Assembly (NCBI GenBank): GCA_047967505.1
Contig: CM106538.1
Source: Dipteris shenzhenensis
Taxonomy: Eukaryota > Polypodiophyta > Polypodiopsida > Gleicheniales
Strand: one strand, 5' to 3'
Length of the DNA stretch: 64,000 bases
This document shows, piece by piece, positions 21,056 to 30,654 of the stretch (its first letter is position 1; each line of letters starts with the position of its first letter). The notes below the pieces were generated by a model. That model did not search any database. It had not been told where the DNA came from and was given only the letters and a program-made list of their open reading frames with translations. The translations under genes were made by a program, and so were the position numbers.

Positions 21056-22022
21056 TGTGGTATTAGAGCTTGCTGATAATCCTAGTGCCTAGGAAGAGTA
21101 TCCAAGAGATTCCAAGAAGATTCCCTCTTCTTCCCTAAATTCTTCTCATCCTTTCTTCTTCCCCCGTGACCTTGGAAAGCTAAGTTCTCTTCATCCAAGC
21201 AATGGATTGAGAAATCCTCCCAGCTAGACTCTCCTCATGCTTGGACGACCTCTCTGACCAAAGGGATTGTCACAATTCATCGCCATTCTCACGCGCCACT
21301 TCTTTGTCTCCTCTATGAAGTTCTTACAATGCTGGTCACTGTAGTATCTCATTTTGCAATTCCTCTTAGCCATGGCTGGACAACTACTAGAACAACCCAC
21401 AATAGAAATCTAAAGTGATTTGGTCTAGTATCAAGGGAGAAATTGATGACAAAACAGTTAGTTTAGGAGAAGACATGGTTTCTTAGTTGATGAAGATGTT
21501 GCCTCGGGTGATGTGATGCGTCATTTCACCTAAGATTTGTACTGAGTCCTCTCCTCCTATGTATCTTTGATTGCGTAGCAAAAGCCCCAAGTTTGATGCT
21601 ATGTGGAGTGAGGTATCAAGCCTCCAAAGTTCCTCTATTTTCTACAAGCATTTCTAGACATATCTTGAAGATTGATGCTACACTAAATGCTAAGTTGATG
21701 CTTGAGGTATAAAGTGGGGTTGAAGTACAGTTCAAAGATTGCTGTTTCAGTTTAGAGAATGCTCTTTGAAGTTCAGTTGGCATTGATTTCTTGACAACAT
21801 GCCAAGTTCTCAATGCTCTTCCAATGCTAAGCACTTGAAGAAGACTACAAGAAGGACAAAGTACAAGGTAAAGAAGACTCCAGTTAAGAGGATTTGGGAG
21901 AAGCCAACTAGTTATGCATATGCCAAACAACTAGGTTTTTTTGAATTTTTATCTAGCAATTTGCATCTATATCGTGAAGGTGATTTCTTTGTTGAGAAAG
22001 ACTGATCTTTTGTAAAAAAGGG

Positions 22023-22052
22023 CTTAGACACTGCCATTAAATTGGTAAGACA
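22023..22052 (+). promoter_or_regulatory. Conserved leader hairpin motif, copy 4
   Basis: The sequence CTTAGACACTGCCATTAAAT then TGGTAAGAC. TGCCA can pair with TGGTA. An alternative 7-bp stem TTGGTAA/TTACCAA (22042-22048 with 22053-22059) ends directly at the gag ATG, so two exclusive folds are possible. Confidence 0.65.
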
Positions 22053-22059
22053 TTACCAA

Positions 22060-22860
22060 ATGGCCTCCAAAATCAAGATAGATAAGTTTGAGGGAGAGGC
22101 TTTTCATACTTGGCAGACCAAACTGAAATTTATTCTCATGAAAAAGGGGATTTGGAAGGTGGCTAATGGAAAAGAAAATAAACCAACAACTAGGGAAGGA
22201 GAAGATTTATGGCTCCCTAAGGATGAAAAAGCACTAGTCATTGCTCTTGGATTGAGTGATTCTTTCATCCACCACATTAATGGCTGTGAGACTACTCATG
22301 CTGCATGGACTCATCTTGAGCATATTTTTGGAGCACAGGGGAGATGTTCCAAGTTTATCTTGCTCTTCAAATTCTTCGATCTAAAATTGGATAGAGGAGA
22401 ATCCATCTCTTCCCATTTAAATTCCATGAAGAGCATATTGACTCAGTTATCTAGCATCAAGTTTAATCTTGATGAAGACATTGTAATTGCTATCTTACTT
22501 AGAAGCCTAACTAAGGAATATAGCACTATTGTCACCACACTCACCAATATACCAGAGATTGGTTTGGTGAAAATTGAGGCATCCCTCTTGGAAGAGGAAA
22601 GGAAAATCAAATAGAGAAATGACTACAAAGAACATGGGGCATATTTGGCCAAAAGCAACTTCAAGGGCAAGAGCAAAATGAAGTGCAACTTTTGTTGAAA
22701 ACTTGGACATTTTGAAAAAGAATGCTATGCAAAGAAGATATGTTTAGCAAACCTTGTGGAAGAAGTAGAGACAGAAGAAGAAGAAGAACCAGAGGATGTT
22801 ACTCTCACTGCTTACACCACCTAAGTCAATTTTGACAAGGGTGAGGACCCATATGTTTTC
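22060..22860 (+). pseudogene. gag: gag of the second gag-only element, nearly intact
   Basis: It starts ATGGCC at 22060, 8 nt past the leader motif. An uninterrupted 184-codon frame holds the copia gag (UBN2) core: FEGEAFHTWQTKLKFILMK near residues 8-26, ALGLSDSFIHHINGCETTH, TLTNIPEIGLVKIEASLLEE. TAG at 22612 then TGA inside the zinc knuckle (CNFC, stop, KLGHFEKEC) and TAA near 22822 interrupt a frame that otherwise runs on to an acidic tail (VEEVETEEEEEPEDV). Gag would package the RNA. No protease, integrase or RT follows. It is the best template for what this family encodes. Confidence 0.8.
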
Positions 22861-23125
22861 TAGGTTATTTGTGAGTGAGGTCAATAATGGTTCTCTGCCA
22901 TGGATAGTCCATCTTTAAATGATTGTTAGTCTTTTGTTTGAGAGTTTTTCTTTTTGGACTCATGGGGATTTCCATACATAGTCATTGCCTATCTCCCAAC
23001 TGTAAATCAAGAGTCCTAGGAGTGAGTCACAGGTTGGGGCCATGTGTGTTGCCACATGATAGTGGGCAAGCCATGGAGCATCCCATGGACTACTGCTGAG
23101 AGATGAGGTCATCAATTTGTGGGTG

Positions 23126-23856
23126 GAGCATAAGCATGAGCATATGTCTCCTTCTCTTATGCTTATGCTTATGCATGAGCATATGTCTCCTCTTATGCAT
23201 AAGCATAAGCATAAGCATATGTCTCCTTCTCTTATGCTCATGCATAAGCATGAGCATATGTCTTTGAATCTCTTTTATGCTTAAGCTTTCTCTCTTTTTC
23301 TTTTATGCTTATATATGCTCATGCATAAGCATGAGCATGTGTCTCCTTCTCCTTCTCCTCTTTTCCTCTTTCCCCTCTTTGAATCTCTTTTCCTCTTTTT
23401 CTCCCTCTTTTCCCTCTTTCATGCATAAGCATATGTCTCCTTCTCTTATGCTCATGCATAAGCATAAGCATGAGCATATGTCTCCTTCTCTTATGCTTAT
23501 GCTTATGCATGAGCATATGTCTCCCTCTTTCAATCTCTTTTTCACTTTCCCTCTCTCTTTCCCTCCCTCTTTCCCCTCTTTCAATCTCTTTTTCTCTCTT
23601 TCTCTTTTATGCTTAAGCTTTCTCCCTTTTTCTTTTATGCTTATATATGCTCATGCATAAGCATGAGCATATGTCTCCTTCTCCTTCTCCTCTTTCAATC
23701 TCTTTTTCTCTCTTTTTCTTTTATGCTTATATGCTCATGCATAAGCATAAGCATATGCTTTGTTTACTTTCCCTCTTCTTCCTCTTATGCATAAGCATAA
23801 GCATATGTCTCCTTCTCTTATGCTCCTTCTCCTTCTGCTTCTCCTCTTTTCCTCCT
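23126..23856. repeat. Palindromic ATGCTTATGCATAAGCAT-type minisatellite
   Basis: Repeated modules of ATGCTTATGCATAAGCAT (its own reverse complement) and AGCATATGTCTCCTTCTC alternate with pyrimidine-rich runs (CTCTTTTTCTCCCTCTTTTC). They fill the gap between the 3' end of one LTR element and the LTR start of the next (23860). Open frames across it are low-complexity artefacts. The palindromes could form hairpins or cruciforms. Confidence 0.85.
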
Positions 23857-23859
23857 TTC

Positions 23860-24156
23860 TGTTGGGATATGTCAAGGTGTATGCCTCAGGCACACCTTAT
23901 GTTTCTATGTGTGAGTGCTAGAGGCACAGTTAGGTGCCCACAAGCACAGTTAGGTGGTGGAGAGCCACATAGGATGATTGAGAGAATCTAGGAGCAGATT
24001 GAGGAGATGATTGTGGAGCTCTGAAGTCGTCAGTGATGTCAGTGAGCATGTATGAGGTGCCTACTTAAGGACCTCACTCTTCTTCATTCTACAAGCAAGT
24101 AATGCAAGTATTCTGAGTTTGTGTCCACTCTTTGCTTTCCTTTCAGCTTACCAACA
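23860..24156 (+). repeat. 5' LTR of the third small element (297 bp)
   Basis: It has TGTTGGGA...ACCAACA ends and an adjoining PBS. CTACTTAAGG near 24060 may be its TATA region. It lies immediately after the minisatellite. Confidence 0.8.
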
Positions 24157-24992
24157 TGGTATCAGAGCCCTTTGATCCCCCTTGAGCCCATTTCTGCCAC
24201 ATCATCATCTTCTTCTTCATCTTCTTCTTCTCCATTTTCCTCTTTCTTCCCAAAGTCTTTGAGAGCTTGGTTCTCCACCTACAGACGACCATTGCCCAAA
24301 CCCTTTGATCTGGAAACTCCTCTAGTATGGACAAACTTCCACTTGCAAGCAATTGAAAAAAAAACATCTGTAGTGGCTGCCATTCCCTAAACAGCGCATT
24401 TTTCGCCATTTCTTATATTGCTCAATACTCCTTGCCTACTCCACCATTGCCTGAGCCCTCTTAGGAGTAGATGGGCGACCTGAAGACAAAGATTTTGAGC
24501 CATTTTTCAGGTCATTTGGTTTAGTAACAAGGGAGAAATCGTCAAAACTCAGGTTCAGCCTGTAGCAACTCTCTCGGGCAAAAGTGCACACCATTTCGTC
24601 CAACCTCTGTGCTAGACCCTCTCTGGTATATGAGCTTTCTTTTGCTTTAAGAAGCCCTCTTTTCCTTGCTTTGAAGAGTGAGCTACAAAACCTCCAAGTT
24701 CAGCCTTTTGGTTTTGACGGTTTTGGATAAGTTTTTGAAGATGATGCTACATAAAATGCTACTCTAGCATTTCTGGTTTTTTGAAACTTTCAATAACTTT
24801 AGTACAAGTGTGGCTTCAGTTTTGTTTTGAATTGCTAGACCTGGTTTTGATTGGAAAGTATTCATTTTAGCCACTTCTATGAAGCATGTAAGAAGAAGCA
24901 TCATTGTTTGAAATTTGGTCACAAGACTTTGCTACATCAAATGCTTATATTTTGAAGCATTTCAGTTGTTATTCTAAGCCCTGTAAGAGAGA

Positions 24993-25020
24993 AGACACTG
25001 CCCAATACCTGGGTTAGACC
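24993..25020 (+). promoter_or_regulatory. Conserved leader hairpin motif, copy 5
   Basis: The sequence AGACACTGCCCAATACC then TGGGTTAGACC. GCCCA pairs with TGGGT. The extra C on one side is matched by an extra G on the other, relative to the GCCA/TGGT copies. ATG follows at 25026. Confidence 0.65.
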
Positions 25021-25025
25021 CTCTC

Positions 25026-25433
25026 ATGGCTTTCTTATGCAAAATATGTAAAAAGCCAAAACATAAAGCAATGTCTTGTTATGCTACAAAGGATGAAAAT
25101 GTCAACTTGACTTCCTTGTTGAAGATTGCCAAAACAATGGTTGCCAAAAAGGAACCAACTACAAAGCCAGAGATCTACCCTCTCCTGGCACTTTTATTGG
25201 ACTCCAAGTACAAGAAAAAGATGAAGGTCAGATACCTAAGATATGCTTCTCTACACAACTATGGAGATGACAAGATAATTGTTCTCTTGAAGGATATGAT
25301 TTTCAGATCCACTTGTTCTATCATAGTACCATCTTATAAGGCACTAGACACTGCCCATGTGGTAAGACCTTGCCTTGACATGGATATTTTGCCTCCACAA
25401 GATGAGGCATCCTTTGAAGATTATGCATTTTAA
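25026..25433 (+). CDS. Small knuckle-first frame of the third LTR element
   Basis: This 135-codon open frame starts ATGGC just after the leader motif. Residues 5-18 form C-x2-C-x4-H-x4-C (CKICKKPKHKAMSC), a retroviral-type zinc knuckle. A lysine-rich stretch follows that I do not recognise. In the sister elements the knuckle lies after about 190 residues of gag, so this frame looks like gag with its capsid part deleted and the start placed next to the knuckle. The second leader motif lies inside the frame (25344-25368). Whether it is translated is unknown. Confidence 0.4.
   Translation: MAFLCKICKKPKHKAMSCYATKDENVNLTSLLKIAKTMVAKKEPTTKPEIYPLLALLLDSKYKKKMKVRYLRYASLHNYGDDKIIVLLKDMIFRSTCSIIVPSYKALDTAHVVRPCLDMDILPPQDEASFEDYAF
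25344..25368 (+). promoter_or_regulatory. Conserved leader hairpin motif, copy 6
   Basis: The sequence CTAGACACTGCCCATGT then GGTAAGACC. ATGG follows near 25380, as in the other copies. It is a second leader in the same element, suggesting a mosaic of two copies. Confidence 0.6.
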
Positions 25434-25949
25434 ATCATCTCTATGTATGCTCCAGATCTCTCTTTTTATGTCAAGGCTTTGGCGGGAGTCCTGACGAGTT
25501 TGTAGCATAGATGACCGATGAGAAGGCATTGAGATTCTTCTCTCTGCTATCTCAGAGGACCTCAACAATTCCCTCTCCTACACTGACGACTAGACCTACT
25601 GCCCAGCCATCCCCTCGTGTCCTTTGACCGAGGGGTCATCACCTACGCATGCCTATCGTAAGGGAAGGAAGAGTAGGAGGGGCCGCTTATGTTGTGCTGA
25701 CTCGGGAGATGTAGACGAGTCAACACACTCACATCCCTATAGGTTTCCACTTGGTCCCGAGACATAGTATTAGTCAGGTCCCTTGTCCTCTCCTACTCCC
25801 ATTGCTACTCCTCGCTTCGGAAGCGCTCACATAGCTTTCACTCGCTTTGACTCTGCCACTACCATCAATCCTTCTTACCTAGTCAAGGCCTCTCCTATCA
25901 AATCACAGCTATCGGAGAGATAATAGAAGTTAGAAAGGGCAAAGTAGTG

Positions 25950-26710
25950 ATGGCCACCATCAGGCGGTTGATGAGCCATCACTTCAAGAGTGGCATTGCT
26001 ACTGATTGGCGGTATCAAGATGACCAAAAGAAGCAGGCAGTAATCGATGAATTAAAACAAAAATACCCTAACCCGCCAAATTGGGAGTTTAATGAGAATT
26101 ATATGCACGAGTGCATGGGTTTGGTCTTGAAGCATCGTAGATCAACCTTGCATACTTCCATCACAAAGGGGACGGCTAAACCCAGCTGGGCATACAAAGC
26201 TGATTGGAAGTTCTTCAAGAAGCAGAATAGGGACCATCCCGAAATGTTCAAGGGTCAGAGGAGGGTTGCAAGGAGATGGTTGGACACTGTAGGTACTTCG
26301 CACTTTGGTGCAGGTGGATGGTTAGCATTCGAGGCAACCATGGTAAGTCTACTTCTTCTCATTTAATGTATTGTTCTATTTGTTTTACTACATATTACAT
26401 GCACTTTATCTAACTCTCATAAATTGGATCCACAGCAAGCTGCGATGGGTCGTCTTTCTACAGATGCAGAGACACGACGTGTGTTTTGCATAGGAACAAA
26501 GCCGTGGCTTATTGAGCAAGAGGCAATGGGAGCGACGGTCGATTGGGTTGAGGTGGCTGCTCGCACGGTATAAGTCTACTCCTACTTGTAATCTCACTTT
26601 TTAAATTGTTTTATTCTTTAAGTTCCAATCTAATTTTCAATTTATATGGTTTCTCTTAGGGTCAAAGCTTGAGCATCCCATCACCGGAGGCGAGCAATCA
26701 CCAGGGCTAG
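25950..26710 (+). CDS. Three-exon gene model, unknown function (about 191 aa)
   Basis: Exon 1 is 25950-26342, exon 2 26436-26567 and exon 3 26660-26710 (TAG). The introns of 93 and 92 bp begin GTAAGT and GTATAA and end CACAG and TTAG, both in phase 0, so splicing yields one uninterrupted frame. The protein has a basic N-terminal half (KKQAVIDELKQKYPNPPNW), a W-rich middle (PSWAYKADWKFFKKQNRD), then RRWLDTVGTSHFGAGGW and, in exon 2, FCIGTKPWLIEQEAMGATV. I do not recognise the family. The W..F.......R.......GT..F layout faintly recalls plant CACTA (Ptta/En/Spm) accessory proteins. Open sequence upstream (25560-25940) may be more 5' exons, so the start is uncertain. An alternative in-frame GTG lies just upstream. 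Confidence 0.5.
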
Positions 26711-27110
26711 GGATTAGATGCATGTGACGAGGGTCAGGGAGGAGGCGCAGCTCACGAGGACCAAGGATTAGGCCAACAAGACGAACGACGACGATGATTC
26801 GAATGAGTAGTAGTAGTAGTAGTAGCAGTTTGCATATACTTCGCCATGTATGTCATTTTGTATATTGGCTCGTTTGAGCGATTTTGTATCACCCTTTTCG
26901 AAAGGGTAATTTTGTAACAAACAATGTTGTATATGTTCGACATGTATATGCTTTTGTTGCTCGATCATTTCATTTGAGCGATTTTGTATCACCCTTTTCA
27001 CAAGGGAAATTTTGTAATAATTTTTTTTTTTGTAATTACAAAAAAAAAAAACATTAGTGGGCAAAATAGGGCTTGCTATGGCCCTGTTTAGCCCCACTAA
27101 TGCTTTTTTT
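26711..27110. other. Gene 3' flank with direct and inverted repeats
   Basis: GAGCGATTTTGTATCACCCTTTTC occurs near 26876 and again near 26977, each with a small hairpin (ACCCTTTTCGAAAGGGT in the first). A short (AGT)n run lies near 26807. Two adjacent palindromes close the stretch and are listed separately. Confidence 0.5.
27021..27102. repeat. Two adjacent palindromes, second with CACTAATG ends
   Basis: Positions 27021-27051 form a near-perfect A/T palindrome centred on TGTAATTACA. Positions 27052-27102 form a second one with outer arms CATTAGTGGG / CCCACTAATG and inner arms AAATAGGGC / GCCCTGTTT. The outer ends resemble the CACTA termini of En/Spm elements. I found no partner end elsewhere in the window. 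Confidence 0.65.
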
Positions 27111-29340
27111 TAAGTTCTGTTAATTGTCGCATTTTTGTGTACCTACACATGTTGGGCAAGGAGACCCTAAAACATTCTAGTGTCTTCATATGCACATTTA
27201 AGCCACTCCATATGTCACAATCCCCCCTATCCATAATCAAATTTCAAAGTACCACACTTAAGCCTACGTGTCTCACTGGCATATGACTCAAGGTCCTAAG
27301 CTACACTTATACTACAAACGACAACACCAATATATCTGTAGGTGACAAAAAGCCTTAGAACCCCGCATATTGAGAAATCCTACTCTTCCTGCAGAAGCCG
27401 TGGGAAAGAGCCAACAATTGGCTCGGTTCCAAATAGTTGATTCCACTACCAACACATGAATTGAATGTGCGAACAAAAAAGGAAGCAAGAACAGTAGTAG
27501 TAATCAATGCCCATGTGGTTGATGATGAAGTTTTAGGCAATACAAGACTTGTTTATGTAATACAAAGATGTTTTTTCTTGGATTTATATTTATTTAAAGG
27601 AAGTTCCTAAAAAAATCTACTAACATAATTCCACTTATCCCAAAGGCAAAGCCTATCCAACAACAAAGATATAGAATGAATCCTAAATATGCTAAGTCGG
27701 TTAAAGCCAAGCTAGATAAGCTCATCCAACCAAGAAGGATTCATTTTTCCATTGTGGTAGGTGTTTTAGATTAATTCATTCATGTCATAGTGGAAATGAT
27801 ATTTTAAGTCTTTGCCTCATATAGGGAAATTGGAAACCATAAAGTTATAGCATACATTCATGACTATTTTGCAGCAGTCCATGCTTGATGTAATTTTGTA
27901 GTGTTATCCAAGCCTACTAATTTGTCTAGAAACCATTCATTTATGTCATTTAATTATTCAGCAACTCACATGCATCTATGACAAGTGCATTCTATTTTGC
28001 AATCAAGGCTATTAAACCTTCTTAAATTTATCTCCTTGATGAGCTTATAATAGATTCAGTTGCCTCTGATGCTAATAGGTATTTAGACACTCCCATTACC
28101 TTCAGCTTATGTCACTTGATCATTCTATCATAGCTTAAAAAGTTTATATTATCATAGAGTAGAGTCTCTTATATGAAAGTGTCATACTTGCTCCTCTAGT
28201 CTTTAATACAATGTAGCCCTTGGTTTTCTTTGTTAGCATTGCTTCCACTTGTACTGTTTGTCACAACCTTTCGGAGTATTTCTTCTTATCTACCCTGATG
28301 AGCTTCACAACTAGAATCTTATTCACATCAACTTTACATTGGGCATATTTATCACATCTTCACATTCCATAGTGACTGACATGTCTAACTTTGGGTGCTC
28401 AACCATCTATAGCATGCAATCAGTGAGACTAATTGATTACTCTTTAATCCAAGTGGACTTATTTCTTTTTGGCATAATTCCCTGTTACATTCATCATATT
28501 TTTTGGGATTTGCTCCCAAATGTGAAGGATAATCTACTAATAATCTACAACTTAAGTGAGGAGAATGGAAGTTACTCTATAGGAACTAAGTTGTACTCAT
28601 TGTATATAGTTTTATTATATAATCATATGCACGTGTATATACAACTCTAACGTTTTTAAAAAAATCATTTTATTTTTGGATCCTATCCTATGCAATACAC
28701 CCTCAACTTATCTAGTGCAATTTAAGAGGGGTGTTGAGAATGGTGTAAATTGCACCATTGAAATAATGCATAGAGATAATCCCTAACCATAAAGGGTAAA
28801 TATGTATATATTCTTCATCATGAACTATCTAGTCTCATAATTTGATTATCTCAATGGACGTGGGTTTCACCTTATTGTAGGATGACCTGACAAAAGTTAT
28901 GCATGGAGTCCCTTGACTCATTAGTGTTTTATAAGTTGTGTATTTCCCATTGGTGTAACGTTAACAAATCTGTTCCATGAAATCCCACTCAAGGCCAAGT
29001 GGTTTAGTTCGTTTGTCCCTTGTGTCTAGCTATTGCAACATACCAAAATTTGTGTCCATATACGAGGCTTAAATTTTATAGTGCTAATACGATCAAAGAG
29101 GCAAAATAGCCATAAACCTCTATATATCAATTCTCAAAGGGTTAGATTTTAGGATCTCACTTTGAAAATTTTATAGTGTCTACATTCACTATTGAAAACC
29201 ACTTGGGGCCCAATTTGAATAAGCCAAACATGAGATTGTAGTAAAGGGTAAACGTTTTAGTTTATTTGAACCTTATTTTATAAATCATTTGAACCAAGAC
29301 ACCCAAGCCCTAATGTAGCTAGGCCTAAGCTCAAACTAGT
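27111..29340. other. Long AT-rich stretch without recognised gene
   Basis: No motif-bearing frame was found. At 28732 AGAGGGG-TGTTGAGAATGG looks like a polypurine tract followed by an LTR start, so the next few hundred bases may be a decayed LTR, but I could not match a second copy. The plus-strand open stretch 28339-28650 shows no family I recognise. Confidence 0.35.
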
Positions 29341-29720
29341 ATGTAAGAGCTCATTGTTCATGTAGTCGGGATTGGGGAACCCAGACAGCACACCCTTTAA
29401 GCTCCAATTAAGCTCCAATCAATATTGCACAAGCCGCAATGCACAAGTGGCAAAGAGCACACTCTTGTATCTTGCTTCAACGAAATCCCGAAGACGAGCT
29501 CTGCTCTTTGGATGACAAGGAAAAGCTTGGCATCGGATCTTGTAACGGCAAGTCTCCTTTTTACTCTAGACTCGTGCCTATAACCCATAAGACGTAAAAA
29601 TCCCTTGCACCATAATCTTGCTTATACTGTGAATCGCTGATTCTTGCACTCAAGAGATCGGGAATCGACCATGATGCCAAACAGGGGTTATTTCTATACC
29701 AATTCACCTGTGCTCCCAAT

Positions 29721-29976
29721 CTATATTAAGGCATCTCCGTCAATGCACCACAGCATATTAGCGGATCTTTCATTCTCCAATTAACCTTCGGGTGTTGCTT
29801 GAGAAACAGCAAGTCCGATTGATCAGACGGATCAACCTCGGAAACCGGCCCAGGCACCGATCTCGTAGGTTTGCCGATGATTGTGAGGCCTTCTCTTTCT
29901 TGTTCAGGCTTCCGTTAACTGGAATATATGCATCCATCCTTATGGCGTATATTGTCTTCACTCTGTTTTTGCAGTT
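29721..29976 (+). promoter_or_regulatory. Core promoter and 5'UTR with probable intron
   Basis: CTATATTAAG at 29721-29730 is a plausible TATA box. A 5'UTR intron is likely from the GTAGGT donor at 29865 to the pyrimidine-rich acceptor CTCTGTTTTTGCAG ending at 29974. A branch-like GTTAACT lies near 29916, and the ATG follows 2 nt after the acceptor. This is inferred from sequence signals only. Confidence 0.45.
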
Positions 29977-30654
29977 ATGGAAGAACAACCGAAACGATCA
30001 AGGCCGTCCGCCCAGGCCAGCGGCCAGCTTTCCCCAGTGCGCGCGCAGTACTCGGCCAATACAGCGTCAGGTCACAACGAGCCCCAGGGGAGCGCCACTC
30101 CATCGCCCGGTGGGGAATGGCAGACCAATGCGGTGGTGTATGTGAAGCAGGCGTGGGGGTGGACGAGCGAGAAGGTGAAGGGCGTGGCGTGTGCGCTGTG
30201 GCAAAAGTGGAACGAAAGGCGCCCTGCATTGCCACCTGCCTCGACTGAGATGAGGCCGGGGCGACCGTCTACATCGGAAGAAGGGGGGGGGAAGCATGAG
30301 CAGCAGCGAAAGGCACAGAGGAAAAGGGAGGAAGAGCTGGAAAGGGAGAGGAGGAGGTTGGAGGAGGAGATGGAGGAGGAAAAGAGGAAGGTGGAAGAGG
30401 CAGAGGAAGAGAAGAGGGGGTTAGCGGAGAAGGTGAGGGAGTTGAAGGGGACGCTAGAGGAGGCAGAAGGGGAGGCAAAGAAGATGGAGGAGCTGCGTGT
30501 AAAGCTAGAAGGTGTGGAGAGACTGCGTGCAGAGAACGTTGCTGAGCTTCAACAAAAAATGAGAGAGAAGAGACAGTCCCTTGCACGTCTGCATGAAGAT
30601 GCCAAAGCTTCTCTTGCCACCTTAACTCGCCTTCTCTCTAACTCTCCCTATTGA
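29977..30654 (+). CDS. Coiled-coil protein of unknown function, 225 aa
   Basis: This is an intact single-exon frame from ATG 29977 to TGA 30654. Residues 1-47 are polar and disordered-looking. Residues 48-80 are Trp-rich and helical (VYVKQAWGWTSEKVKGV, ALWQKWNE). From about 108 to 205 a charged heptad-repeat coiled coil runs (ELERERRRLEEEMEEEKRK, LAEKVRELKGTLEEAEGE), ending LARLHEDAKASLATLTRLL. There is no signal peptide or membrane segment. GC content is clearly higher than in the AT-rich surroundings, and a TATA-like box plus 5'UTR intron sit upstream. It is the best candidate in the window for a working host gene. I cannot name the family; low-complexity coiled coils match many proteins weakly, while the Trp-rich block should be the diagnostic part. 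Confidence 0.7.
   Translation: MEEQPKRSRPSAQASGQLSPVRAQYSANTASGHNEPQGSATPSPGGEWQTNAVVYVKQAWGWTSEKVKGVACALWQKWNERRPALPPASTEMRPGRPSTSEEGGGKHEQQRKAQRKREEELERERRRLEEEMEEEKRKVEEAEEEKRGLAEKVRELKGTLEEAEGEAKKMEELRVKLEGVERLRAENVAELQQKMREKRQSLARLHEDAKASLATLTRLLSNSPY

Larger units (their letters stand above)
20762..23125 (+). mobile_element. Second gag-only LTR element, 3' LTR missing
   Basis: The 5' LTR at 20762-21055 starts TGAAGGACAAATTGATGTAT and ends GAACCAACA, followed by the PBS-like TGTGGTATTAGAGC. The interior carries a leader motif and an almost intact gag (22060). It ends in the family's conserved 3' region, with TCATCAATTTGTGGGTGG at 23108-23125. Where a TGAAGGAC LTR should follow, the palindromic minisatellite begins instead, so no 3' LTR or TSD can be shown. 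The candidate target repeat left of the element is ACCTT (20757-20761). Confidence 0.75.
23860..25433 (+). mobile_element. Third small LTR element, 3' end not found
   Basis: The LTR at 23860-24156 starts TGTTGGGATATGTCAAGG and ends CAGCTTACCAACA, directly before the PBS TGGTATCAGAGCCC. The interior contains two copies of the shared leader motif (24993, 25344) and a 135-codon frame with an N-terminal zinc knuckle. No second LTR or conserved 3' region is visible, so the right boundary (given as the frame end) is nominal and the element is probably truncated. Confidence 0.7.

Noticed and set aside
23126-23856. CRISPR-like or telomere-like array
   Set aside because: Units are irregular, spacers are not unique sequences and there is no plant telomere repeat; it is a minisatellite.
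23277-23991. Open frames of up to 127 codons on both strands
   Set aside because: Low-complexity translation of the palindromic minisatellite (Met/Leu/His or Lys/Arg/Glu repeats).
28732-28990. Possible polypurine tract and LTR start (TGTTGAGAATGG)
   Set aside because: No second LTR, PBS or retrotransposon coding sequence could be matched, so it is not called as an element.
30067-30586. Long minus-strand frames opposite the coiled-coil gene
   Set aside because: Mirror frames of a purine-rich coiled-coil coding strand; Pro/Ser/Leu-rich composition is an artefact.
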